DNA from: Shewanella sp. SG41-4
GTDB taxonomy: Bacteria; Pseudomonadota; Gammaproteobacteria; Enterobacterales; Shewanellaceae
Length of the DNA: 37,374 bases
Assembly (NCBI RefSeq): GCF_014164505.1
Contig: NZ_JACJFI010000011.1
Span: 1-37,374 of the forward strand
Direction: 5' to 3'
Numbering within the stretch: the first letter of the stretch is position 1; each line of letters opens with the position of its first letter. The notes below the pieces were generated by a model that was not told where the DNA came from, searched no databases, and saw nothing but the letters and a program-made list of their open reading frames with translations. Positions 1 through 7,445 of this stretch are shown one piece after another. The position numbers were made by a program, and so were the translations under genes.

Positions 1-654
1 ATTCAACGTCACAAACCCGATTTAATCGCCAGTGCACTGCATTTTGTCGATGGTGAAGCCACCGAACTACTGCAATACATCAAAAGCACTCCTGCATTAA
101 ATGATATTCAATTTATGCTGGTTTCCAGCGAGTGTCGCCGTGAACAGCTCGAAATCTTTAGGCAATCAGGTGTTGTTGCTATTCTACCTAAGCCATTTAA
201 TGCTGAGCACTTAGCTACGGCACTTAATTCGACCATTGATTTACTTAGCCACGACGAGCTGGATTTAAGCCACTTTGACGTGCATAACATCAGGGTGTTG
301 GTAGTTGATGATAGCCGAATGGCACGTAATGTGATTAAACGCACTATTGGCAACTTAGGGATGCAACTGATTACTGAAGCGGTTGACGGTGAGCAAGCTA
401 TCAACCTAATGAAAGAAAACATGTATGACTTAGTGATAACCGACTACAACATGCCTTCGGTAGATGGTCTCGCATTAACGCAATATATCCGTAATCACAG
501 TCAACAATCACATATCCCGATTCTAATGGTATCGTCAGAAGCCAATGACACCCACCTAAGTAATGTATTTAGCGCTGGGGTTAACGCCTTATGTGATAAG
601 CCTTTCGAACCACAGTTAGTAAAGAAAATTCTTTACCAACTGCTAGAAGAGTAA
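1..654 (+). CDS. Response regulator with tandem receiver domains (5' partial)
   Basis: The frame is open from the first base, so the gene starts upstream of the window; 217 codons are visible. Two CheY-like receiver (REC) modules can be read. The first is cut by the window edge and ends with LPKPF, the usual conserved Lys-Pro. The second begins near RVLVVDDSR (acidic pocket Asp pair), has the phospho-acceptor Asp in ITDYNMPSVDG, a conserved Ser in MVSSE and Lys in CDKPF. There is no output domain after the second receiver, so it probably signals by protein-protein contact as CheY does. In the first receiver the expected acceptor Asp is replaced by Ala (DLIASALHFVDG), so that domain looks unphosphorylatable. 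The lost N-terminus could hold another domain. Its partner kinase is not in view. Confidence 0.85.
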   Translation: MQRHKPDLIASALHFVDGEATELLQYIKSTPALNDIQFMLVSSECRREQLEIFRQSGVVAILPKPFNAEHLATALNSTIDLLSHDELDLSHFDVHNIRVLVVDDSRMARNVIKRTIGNLGMQLITEAVDGEQAINLMKENMYDLVITDYNMPSVDGLALTQYIRNHSQQSHIPILMVSSEANDTHLSNVFSAGVNALCDKPFEPQLVKKILYQLLEE

Positions 655-809
655 TCATTAGCCAAATAATGACATTATTTGTACTGTTTTTACTTTAAAA
701 CCATTACAGATACTGAATTTATGGGATAAAGTGCTTTTAAACCAGCATGGCTTGTGGCATGTTATTCATGTTTTAAAAAACACTTCTATGGAAAGCAGAG
801 AATATCAAT

Positions 810-1082
810 ATGAACAAAAGTGAATTAATTGCAAAAATCGCTGAAAATGCGGAACTAACTAAAGCTGAAGCTGGCCGCGCACTAAAATCTTTCGAACTAG
901 CGGTAACTGAAGCCATGAAAAATGGTGATAAAATTTCTATTGTTGGTTTTGGCTCTTTTGAAACCACTCAACGTGCCGCACGTACTGGCCGTAATCCACA
1001 AACAGGCAAAGAAATTCAAATCGCTGCAGCGACTGTGCCTAAGTTTAAAGCTGGAAAAACACTAAAAGATAGCGTTAATTAA
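810..1082 (+). CDS. hupA: DNA-binding protein HU
   Basis: This 90-residue protein has the full length and signature of HU histone-like proteins: an N-terminal helical dimerisation region ([12 protein letters not shown]), the VGFGSFE turn, and the beta-arm [12 protein letters not shown] that wraps DNA, ending LKDSVN. HU binds DNA non-specifically in the nucleoid, bends it and supports replication, recombination and transcription. It stands alone, with a strong intrinsic terminator about 30 bases past the stop. Gammaproteobacteria usually carry two HU paralogues (hupA, hupB); I assign hupA only by overall resemblance. The family call is certain, the paralogue is not. Confidence 0.93.
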   Translation: MNKSELIAKIAENAELTKAEAGRALKSFELAVTEAMKNGDKISIVGFGSFETTQRAARTGRNPQTGKEIQIAAATVPKFKAGKTLKDSVN

Positions 1083-1110
1083 TTTTTACGCCCAGTCTTT
1101 TTTTGAAAGA

Positions 1111-1135
1111 AACCTCCTGTATGGAGGTTTTTTAT
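1111..1135 (+). terminator. Intrinsic terminator of the HU gene
   Basis: Seven-base-pair stem AACCTCC/GGAGGTT (1111-1117 and 1123-1129) with loop TGTAT, followed directly by a run of T. It lies about 30 bases after the HU stop codon. Confidence 0.85.
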
Positions 1136-1480
1136 TGGTTTTTTTTCAGCTTTGCTTATTCTTTTATCCCGACGCCCGGACTGCACTAATGATATAAATC
1201 ACCTCTTAGCCCCCCTCTATCGCACGACATAAAACGCCAGTCTATTCAATATATTCCAATGCCTAAACCCAAAGCCTTATTGCACAATAAAAGTGCACCC
1301 CTGCATCATTAAGCCGCAACAAAGATGCAACAAAATGATCCACCAATACATAACCTGCTAATTTAATAGCTAAAAAAATATTGGCATGCGATTCGCTAAT
1401 TGATCTTCAGACAAACCAACATTGAGCTCATTTAATGACACATAAATGCCTCAGTGATAATAAAACTTTAAGGGATGAAG
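1136..1480. other. Intergenic region upstream of the TIGR02001-like gene
   Basis: About 345 bases with no convincing reading frame on either strand. The sequence is AT-rich and presumably holds the promoter of the downstream envelope protein gene. I see no clear operator, repeat or structured RNA in it. Confidence 0.5.
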
Positions 1481-2167
1481 ATGAAAAAATCACTATATCA
1501 AGCAATTGCATTATCAACTGGCTTATTACTTAGCGGCTCAGCCCTTGCTGAAGTCAGTGGCAATATTGGCGCAACATCGAACTACTTATGGCGTGGCACC
1601 ACACAAACCAATAATGAAGCAGCCGTTCAAGGCGGCATTGACTATGCGCATGAGTCTGGATTTTATGCTGGGACTTGGGTATCAAATGTCGATTTTGGTG
1701 ATGAAACCAGTTACGAACTAGACCTTTATGGCGGTTATGGCGGTAACTTTACTGAAGACCTAACTTACGACATCAGCTACCTTTATTATGCTTACCCAGA
1801 TGCTGGTGGCAGTATTGATTTTGGTGAAGTGGCCTTGGTGCTTGGATGGAAATGGTTAGATGTTGGTTATTCTCAAGTGATCAACGCTGACTCTGATGTG
1901 TCTGGTGCAAGTGACGAAACAGATTGGAACTATATTCAAGCCAATGCCAGTTTCCCGTTAACAGAAAAGCTCAGCATTGCATTCCACTACGGTTATTCAC
2001 AAGGCGATGTTGTTGAAGATTTATTTGGCGACACCTATGCCGACTATAACGTTACATTAAGTGCTGAAACAGACCTTGGAACAGTTTCATTTATGGCCTC
2101 TGACACTGACTTACCAGACAATGATGCTAAAGTTGTTTTAGGTTACTCATATGGCTTTAGCCTATAA
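1481..2167 (+). CDS. TIGR02001/Gcw_chp family envelope protein
   Basis: A predicted exported protein of 229 residues. It has a signal peptide (MKKSLYQAIALSTGLLLS followed by GSALA, likely cut before EVSG), then a series of alternating aromatic/glycine beta strands (SNYLWRGTTQT, GFYAGTWVSNVDFG, YELDLYGGYGG) ending in VVLGYSYGFSL. That pattern is typical of family PF09694 (Gcw_chp), a set of about 230-residue outer-membrane or periplasmic proteins of unknown function, probably beta-barrels. An ATG at 1475 abuts the AGGG ribosome site, whereas the in-frame ATG at 1481 sits six bases after it, so I prefer 1481. It is monocistronic with its own terminator. The family is known by name only, so I assign no biochemical role. 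Confidence 0.8.
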   Translation: MKKSLYQAIALSTGLLLSGSALAEVSGNIGATSNYLWRGTTQTNNEAAVQGGIDYAHESGFYAGTWVSNVDFGDETSYELDLYGGYGGNFTEDLTYDISYLYYAYPDAGGSIDFGEVALVLGWKWLDVGYSQVINADSDVSGASDETDWNYIQANASFPLTEKLSIAFHYGYSQGDVVEDLFGDTYADYNVTLSAETDLGTVSFMASDTDLPDNDAKVVLGYSYGFSL

Positions 2168-2214
2168 CGAGTCACACGATCACACATGGCGATTTACTTT
2201 ATTCGTCTTATCGG

Positions 2215-2241
2215 CGCCACCTAATTGAAGGTGGCGTTTTT
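2215..2241 (+). terminator. Intrinsic terminator
   Basis: Perfect 8-bp GC-rich stem CGCCACCT/AGGTGGCG (2215-2222 and 2229-2236) with loop AATTGA and a trailing TTTTT. It ends the TIGR02001-like transcript. Confidence 0.9.
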
Positions 2242-2494
2242 ATTTGTATTGAGGGCGGAACATTAGTTGCGAGCAGCACATCGGCACATCGGAAATATTT
2301 GATCACTAGCACACTCTTCGCACGAGATAGTTTGTTTTACTAGCAAGAAAAACATTTACTGCTAAGCTCAAAGAGAAAGGTAAAAATAGCTGTCCAATTG
2401 AGGAAAAATATTTTACTTCCCTATTTAGGTTTTTTTAGTTAGAAAATGCTCATTGAATTATTACCACGCTTTTATTCGACATGAGGGTTTTGTT
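2242..2494. other. Intergenic region upstream of the PA3496-like gene
   Basis: With the preceding terminator this makes a gene-free stretch of about 327 bases. It contains a short direct repeat of GCACATCGG near 2277-2293 and otherwise only AT-rich sequence that presumably carries the promoter of the next small gene. Confidence 0.4.
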
Positions 2495-2671
2495 ATGGCT
2501 AATCTTAGTGAAAGAGTGCCTGATGATACAGAAATGGACGCGATGATAACGCCAAGAAACGTTAAATCCGCCGAAACATTACAACATAGACGCCAAGTAA
2601 AACGCAGGTTAGAAGATTTTCTCGAACAAGCTCAATTACGCAAAGCGATTGGTGACGACGACTTTTTCTAA
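2495..2671 (+). CDS. PA3496-family small protein
   Basis: A 58-residue, highly charged protein beginning MANLSERVPDD and ending in RRQVKRRLEDFLEQAQLRKAIGDDDFF. The basic helix followed by LEDFLE and an acidic Asp-Asp-Phe tail matches the short PA3496 family, annotated as putative envelope integrity proteins. An in-frame ATG at 2453 would add 14 residues, but the ATG at 2495 is preceded at seven bases by a good GAGGG ribosome site, so I start there. There is no signal peptide or membrane segment. The biochemical function is unknown. It is followed at once by a strong hairpin terminator. Confidence 0.65.
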   Translation: MANLSERVPDDTEMDAMITPRNVKSAETLQHRRQVKRRLEDFLEQAQLRKAIGDDDFF

Positions 2672-2677
2672 AAAAAT

Positions 2678-2706
2678 AGGGATAAACGCTGATGTCGTTT
2701 ATCCCT
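2678..2706. terminator. Bidirectional terminator between convergent genes
   Basis: An 11-bp stem AGGGATAAACG/CGTTTATCCCT (2678-2688 and 2696-2706). Read on the minus strand it is followed by a run of seven T (complement of 2671-2677 region), and on the plus strand by TATTTT. It can therefore end both the small gene to its left and the leftward PDC-sensor gene to its right. Confidence 0.85.
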
Positions 2707-2756
2707 GTCTATTTTAAGTGCGCGAACTTAGACATTATTAATCGCTAATTAATGAC

Positions 2757-3734
2757 CTATTCGCTTTTAGCTTGTACGCGCCTAGTGTGCTTACTGGCTT
2801 GCGTTTGTGTGAGCAGCAACTCAGCTTTAGCACCTAAATACACATATATCCCTAAGCCTACCAATAGCCCCACGACCGCAAGCATCATCAAAATGGCCGG
2901 CTCAATATATTGCTTTTCTCCTAGTGACGCTTTAAACATAGTCAGCAAAGCTTCAATTGAAATCGCAATCAAAATGGTCGAAATAAACCGCGTAATCGTT
3001 CTTCGAGTCGAGCTGTGGCGGAAGATATCTTTATGCATCAGCACTTCTTCTTCCAAGATAGTTTTACCCAAATCAAAAATGGCTAATGCCAATGTTAGAA
3101 AAATGATAATACCAAAGGGCTGCAGCGGATCATGAGTCGCAGATACTTGGCTAAACAAGGTATAAATATCGCGGATCACTGTCCACATGAGTACGCTCAC
3201 CAGCACAAACAGACACAGTACAATCGCAGTATAGATACTTTTAAAAAACGGTGACATTTTACGCCTAGCGCTATCGCCCATCATAAACTCAATTAATCGT
3301 GTTAAGTTGACATCAATCACCACAATAACCACTTGTCCAGAAGCCGATTTAATCATTTGCGATGCCGATAAACACAGCCCGCCACCAGAGTTAGATAAAT
3401 AAGGTCGAGTAATATGGACGGTGTCGATGGCAGTCAATTGAGTAAAATAAGGTCGCTGACTTCGGTCTGCATGATGACCGCAAGCCATTAACTTAACTTG
3501 CTGATTAATCACACTGATATTAGGGCAAATCTGTTTTCCTTGCTGATCAAGTAAATAAATAAGATCAACGAAAGGATAACTTATCGCCATGTCTTCAAAA
3601 ATTTTAGCCGAGATGGGTTGTTCGAATAGATTAATGTCTCCCACACCGATCAAAATAGATTCTAATAATTCGTGTACCAAGTGTTCATATTCATGGTAAC
3701 GCTCGATCACACTTAAATAGCTCATCGCTGCCAT
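2757..3734 (-). CDS. PDC-sensor-like membrane protein
   Basis: A 325-residue protein. Residues about 1-150 resemble a PDC/Cache small-molecule sensor fold, with the typical RPYF motif near residues 94-97 and a VVIVVIDVNL strand. The C-terminal half has four hydrophobic segments near residues 166-186, 205-222, 248-268 and 278-300, followed by a basic tail (KHTRRVQAK). No kinase, HAMP, GGDEF or chemotaxis domain is present, so its output is unknown. There is no N-terminal signal or membrane segment, which is odd for a PDC domain. AAGGA lies six bases before the ATG and supports this start. The gene is divergent from the DUF1704 gene across 235 bases. It could act with an unlinked partner. I do not assign a function. 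Confidence 0.65.
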   Translation of the reverse strand: MAAMSYLSVIERYHEYEHLVHELLESILIGVGDINLFEQPISAKIFEDMAISYPFVDLIYLLDQQGKQICPNISVINQQVKLMACGHHADRSQRPYFTQLTAIDTVHITRPYLSNSGGGLCLSASQMIKSASGQVVIVVIDVNLTRLIEFMMGDSARRKMSPFFKSIYTAIVLCLFVLVSVLMWTVIRDIYTLFSQVSATHDPLQPFGIIIFLTLALAIFDLGKTILEEEVLMHKDIFRHSSTRRTITRFISTILIAISIEALLTMFKASLGEKQYIEPAILMMLAVVGLLVGLGIYVYLGAKAELLLTQTQASKHTRRVQAKSE

Positions 3735-3969
3735 TGGTTTTCCTTTTAATCTAGATTACTTTAGCTAAAGCAGTTTTAATGCCAAATAAATAACTCATTA
3801 TTTTTAAACACTTAAATAAAATTACTGAAATGAATTTCGGCATAAACTGATTTTTCCGCACCAAAACAGTGCTAAATTTGAGGTGTTTTTTCATTGCCTT
3901 TTTGCGATCAACATCTGCTAATATAAGTACTTATATTGCTTCCAACCTTCTCAAAATTAGGAAAAGACA

Positions 3970-5322
3970 ATGTCTGACTCTTTATTGCGTTATCAACAAG
4001 ATATTCGTCGTTTTTCTGATGAATTAATTCGCATCCAAGCGCCGATTAAAATTTTAGACTCGATAAAATGGCCAAGACAAGTTGAAGATGATTTTTTAGC
4101 TAAACAAACCAAAGAGTTACCCAATGTCAGCAATGACTTCTATCAATCGATTCCTTTATCATTTAACGCAGATCAGACCCAGACCGACCTACAAGGGTTA
4201 AAAAGTGCCATTGAACGAGGTTTAGGCAAACGCGATAAGCTAGGTAAAATTTTACTGGCTAACATTGATCAATATCGAATCGTGATAGACATGCTGCACA
4301 ATCGTGGCAAACCAATGTTTGGTAAGCTCAGTCAAGAATTGTATGGCAGTGCCAGCCACAAATTACATGGTGATCGCCACACATTACGCCAACTGGGTGA
4401 TCGCTTAAGCCATATATTTTCGTTGCCAGCTGCACGTCACATGAATAGCCGTCATCCAAAAATTGTCACCGCACCAGAAGCGGTAAATGTTCTCAGTGAG
4501 CGCTTAGTAAAGTATTTTCATAACGACGAAATTCACGTTAAGTTGAGCGATGGTATTGTGTCTGACGCAGCTGTCGGTGGTGATACTGTAAAGCTAAACA
4601 CTCGCGCCATGTTCAGCGAATCCGATTTGAATGTATATGAAGTGCACGAAGGCTGGGTTCATGTAGGCACCACGCTCAATGGCCGCGCTCAACCGCATGC
4701 GACTTGGCTCAGTGTCGGTTCTCCACGAGTGACAGCATCGCAAGAAGGCTTAGCGGTGTTAATGGAAATGCTGACGTTAAGCTCAAACCCAGGCCGTGCA
4801 CGCCGAATTAGCGATCGTGTATCTGCCGTCGACATGGCTGAGCAAGGTGCCGACTTTTTAGAAGTGTACCGATACTTTAGAAATCTAAATTTGAGTTCAA
4901 AAGACAGTTATCGTGTCACTCAGAGGGTGTTTCGTGGTGGTATGGTCGGCGGTGGCAGCTTTTTCACTAAAGATATCTCCTACGTACGCGGTTATGTTGA
5001 AAACATTAACTTTATTCGTAGCGCCATCAGCACGGGTTTACCAGAATTAATCCCTATGCTGTTTTTGGGTAAATTGGCCATCGAAGATATTCCAGTTCTG
5101 TATCAGGCCTACCAAGAGGGTATTATTGCCCACCCTAAGTATTTACCACCGATGTTTGAAGACATTAGCGGTCTTTATGCTTGGTTTGGCTTTGCTTCAG
5201 GCATCGGCAATATCGACTTAAAAGGGGTGCAACGTCATTTTGCACGCCAATTCAAAAATGTAGTCCCGACTTCTGCTGTCGACTTATTTGAAGATTCAGA
5301 GTTTGATAACAACTTCGAATAA
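3970..5322 (+). CDS. DUF1704 / QEGLA-motif protein, putative zinc peptidase
   Basis: A 450-residue protein of the family annotated as 'flavohemoglobin expression-modulating QEGLA motif protein' (TIGR02421, PF08014/DUF1704). The name motif is visible as SQEGLAVLMEM. It also carries HEGWVH at residues 226-231, an HExxxH pattern, and Glu259 of QEGLA lies 28 residues after the second His. The same HExxxH plus downstream Glu arrangement forms the zinc site of the eukaryotic MATCAP/TMCP tubulin carboxypeptidases, which contain this domain. From that family knowledge I infer a cytoplasmic zinc carboxypeptidase; the substrate in bacteria is unknown. There is no signal peptide. TAGGA seven bases before the ATG supports the start. 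It appears monocistronic and is divergent from the PDC-sensor gene. Confidence 0.85.
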   Translation: MSDSLLRYQQDIRRFSDELIRIQAPIKILDSIKWPRQVEDDFLAKQTKELPNVSNDFYQSIPLSFNADQTQTDLQGLKSAIERGLGKRDKLGKILLANIDQYRIVIDMLHNRGKPMFGKLSQELYGSASHKLHGDRHTLRQLGDRLSHIFSLPAARHMNSRHPKIVTAPEAVNVLSERLVKYFHNDEIHVKLSDGIVSDAAVGGDTVKLNTRAMFSESDLNVYEVHEGWVHVGTTLNGRAQPHATWLSVGSPRVTASQEGLAVLMEMLTLSSNPGRARRISDRVSAVDMAEQGADFLEVYRYFRNLNLSSKDSYRVTQRVFRGGMVGGGSFFTKDISYVRGYVENINFIRSAISTGLPELIPMLFLGKLAIEDIPVLYQAYQEGIIAHPKYLPPMFEDISGLYAWFGFASGIGNIDLKGVQRHFARQFKNVVPTSAVDLFEDSEFDNNFE

Positions 5323-5341
5323 ACTGCAGTCAAAGTTTAAT

Positions 5342-5373
5342 TGGCTAAGTGGCTAAGTGGCTAAGTGGCTAAG
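5342..5373. repeat. Four tandem copies of an octamer
   Basis: TGGCTAAG is repeated four times without interruption (5342-5349, 5350-5357, 5358-5365, 5366-5373). The last copy contributes to the left arm of the hairpin at 5369-5394. It lies 20 bases after the stop of the DUF1704 gene. Confidence 0.9.
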
Positions 5374-5394
5374 TGTGGCATAAGTCACACTTAG
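5369..5394. other. Hairpin after the DUF1704 gene
   Basis: Stem CTAAGTGTG/CACACTTAG (5369-5377 and 5386-5394) with an 8-base loop. There is no T run on either side, so it is not a standard intrinsic terminator. It may stabilise the 3' end of the DUF1704 transcript or mark a Rho-dependent end. Confidence 0.5.
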
Positions 5395-5476
5395 TCAACA
5401 AAACAAGTGTAATGCTAATGCCTTGTTACCTAGCGAGTTTGCTATAGTGTAACAACGGCTATGGTTGAGACTTGCT

Positions 5477-6466
5477 ATGAAACACATTTTATTTTCAGCT
5501 TTATTTTCAACGTTATTCTCCAGCTTGATATTGATCAGTGGCTGTACGCCAGCCACACCGTCACAAGCATTAGGCACTTTAGAGCGCGACCGAGTCATTC
5601 TTCGTTCAACCGCAGCAGAAATCATTACTGCACAACCCATAAAAAAAGGCATGCAAGTCAACGCCGGTGACTTATTAGTCCAATTTGATACCCACAAACA
5701 AGCCGCGCGCTTAGCAGTAATGCAAGCGGAAGTGGTCAAAGCCCAAGCCTACTTATTAAAACTCACCAATGGTGAACGCCCAGAAGATATCGCCAGTGCC
5801 AATTCGGCGTTAAAGAGTGCCAACGCAGCCAAAATCGAAGCGCAAAAATCTTATCGACGCAGCGCGAGTTTATTAGCAAAAAACCTAGTCAGTGAAGCTG
5901 AGCGCGATCGGGCTTTAGCGCTTCGCGATCAAGCCAATGCAGAATATGATGCCGCCAACGATCGACTCACAATATTGATCAAAGGTGTTCGCCAAGAAGA
6001 TATTTTTCAAGCACAAGCCGCACTCGATGCTGCCAATGCCAACCTACGTTACGAGCAGCAGGTTTACAGCGACTTAAGCATTCGTGCAACACGCAGTGGT
6101 AAATTAGATAACTTGCCCTACAACGTAGGCGAGCGCGTCCAACTGAGTGCAATAGTTGCGGTTATTCAAGCTGATGCGGCGCCCTACGCCAGAGTGTATA
6201 TACCTGAACCCTATGCAGCCAAACTTCATATAGGCCAAACGTTGTCGGTCAGTGTAGACGGTATCGACAGCACATTTAACGGCACACTGCGTTGGATAAG
6301 TACTGAACCGGCATTTACCCCCTACTACGCACTGAATCAAGCAGACAGGTCACGATTAGCCTTTCTAGCAGAAGTGAGTTTAGACCGTTCGGCCAGCGAG
6401 CTACCTACGGGCATACCAGCCCAAGTTATATTACCAACACAAGTTATATTACCAACCCAAAAATGA
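5477..6466 (+). CDS. HlyD-type membrane fusion lipoprotein of an ABC exporter
   Basis: A 329-residue periplasmic adaptor, first gene of an adaptor-ATPase-permease operon. The N-terminus is a lipoprotein signal with lipobox ISGC, the lipidated Cys being residue 23. A biotinyl-lipoyl half (AEIITAQPIKKGMQVNAGDL) is followed by a long Ala/Gln/Glu/Lys coiled-coil hairpin at about residues 75-190, then the second lipoyl half and a beta-barrel region, as in YbhG/HlyD adaptors. A TTG at 5465 is in frame but the ATG at 5477 starts right at the signal peptide. The last codons contain an exact 18-bp tandem duplication (QVILPT twice, 6422-6457). The stop overlaps the ATPase start in an ATGA, implying translational coupling. 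The exported substrate is unknown. Confidence 0.85.
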   Translation: MKHILFSALFSTLFSSLILISGCTPATPSQALGTLERDRVILRSTAAEIITAQPIKKGMQVNAGDLLVQFDTHKQAARLAVMQAEVVKAQAYLLKLTNGERPEDIASANSALKSANAAKIEAQKSYRRSASLLAKNLVSEAERDRALALRDQANAEYDAANDRLTILIKGVRQEDIFQAQAALDAANANLRYEQQVYSDLSIRATRSGKLDNLPYNVGERVQLSAIVAVIQADAAPYARVYIPEPYAAKLHIGQTLSVSVDGIDSTFNGTLRWISTEPAFTPYYALNQADRSRLAFLAEVSLDRSASELPTGIPAQVILPTQVILPTQK

Positions 6467-7434
6467 CATTATCCGTAGACCCACAATGGGTAATTAAAGC
6501 TCATGGACTCACCAAAAAATTTGGCGACTTTGCTGCTGTTGAGCAATTAGACTTATTGGTGCCGAAAGGCAACATTTACGGTTTTTTGGGCCCAAATGGC
6601 TGTGGTAAGTCAACCACCATTAGAATGTTAACTGGTTTACTCACCCCCACCGAAGGCACTATCAATGTCATGGGATTAGCCATTCCGAAGCAGGCTGAAG
6701 CATTACGCCATAATATTGGTTATATGACCCAAAAGTTTTCTCTCTACGATGACTTAACCGTTAAAGAAAACCTGCAATTTATTGGTCGAATCTATGGTAT
6801 CGACAATAGTGTCTGCAAAAAACGCATTGATCAACTGCAAAGCACTTACAAACTAAGCCAGTATCAGCATCAACTGGCTGGTACTCTCAGCGGTGGACAA
6901 AGACAACGATTAGCCCTCGCCTGCGCCTGTTTAAATCAACCCAAGTTACTGTTTTTAGATGAACCCACGTCAGCCGTTGATCCACAAAACAGGCGTGACT
7001 TTTGGGAGCAACTGTTCGATTTATCTGAACAAGGCACCAGTATTTTAGTGACTACCCATTATATGGATGAAGCCGAACGTTGCCATAAAATTGCCATTAT
7101 GGAAAAAGGCAGGATCAGAGCCGATGACACGCCAAAATCATTAATGGATAACATCAATGCCCATGTGGTTGAAATCAACACCACTGATTTAAGGCCGTTA
7201 AAACAAGCATTAATCAGCCACATTGAAGTGACCTCTGCGGCGCAGTTAGGCCATAGATTACGGGTATTGGTCAGCAAACAAGTAGTGGATCCTATCTCTT
7301 GGTTACTGCATCAGTGCCAACAGCATAATCACCCCGTTAACCTGCAAGATATTCACTTAGTTAGCGCTAATCTTGAAGACGTGTTTGTCAGCCATACTGG
7401 CCAGCGTGTTCCAGCCTCCCATGAAGCAACATAA
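6463..7434 (+). CDS. ABC-2 type exporter ATPase
   Basis: A 323-residue ATP-binding subunit with all standard motifs: Walker A GPNGCGKST at residues 43-51, Q-loop Gln90, signature LSGGQ at 142-146, Walker B LLFLDEP at 162-168 and the switch His199 in TTHYMDEA. The C-terminal 80 residues form the extra domain typical of ABC-2 drug and export ATPases. It starts inside the last codon of the adaptor gene and is followed 11 bases later by the permease. It resembles one half of YbhF, whereas enteric YbhF carries two fused ATPase units. It acts at the cytoplasmic face, powering export with the permease. Confidence 0.92.
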   Translation: MTLSVDPQWVIKAHGLTKKFGDFAAVEQLDLLVPKGNIYGFLGPNGCGKSTTIRMLTGLLTPTEGTINVMGLAIPKQAEALRHNIGYMTQKFSLYDDLTVKENLQFIGRIYGIDNSVCKKRIDQLQSTYKLSQYQHQLAGTLSGGQRQRLALACACLNQPKLLFLDEPTSAVDPQNRRDFWEQLFDLSEQGTSILVTTHYMDEAERCHKIAIMEKGRIRADDTPKSLMDNINAHVVEINTTDLRPLKQALISHIEVTSAAQLGHRLRVLVSKQVVDPISWLLHQCQQHNHPVNLQDIHLVSANLEDVFVSHTGQRVPASHEAT

Positions 7435-7445
7435 GGGCTAACAAC

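Noticed and set aside
2752-3135. Rightward 127-codon open frame
   Set aside because: It lies antisense within the PDC-sensor gene, has no family resemblance and no ribosome site; a shadow.
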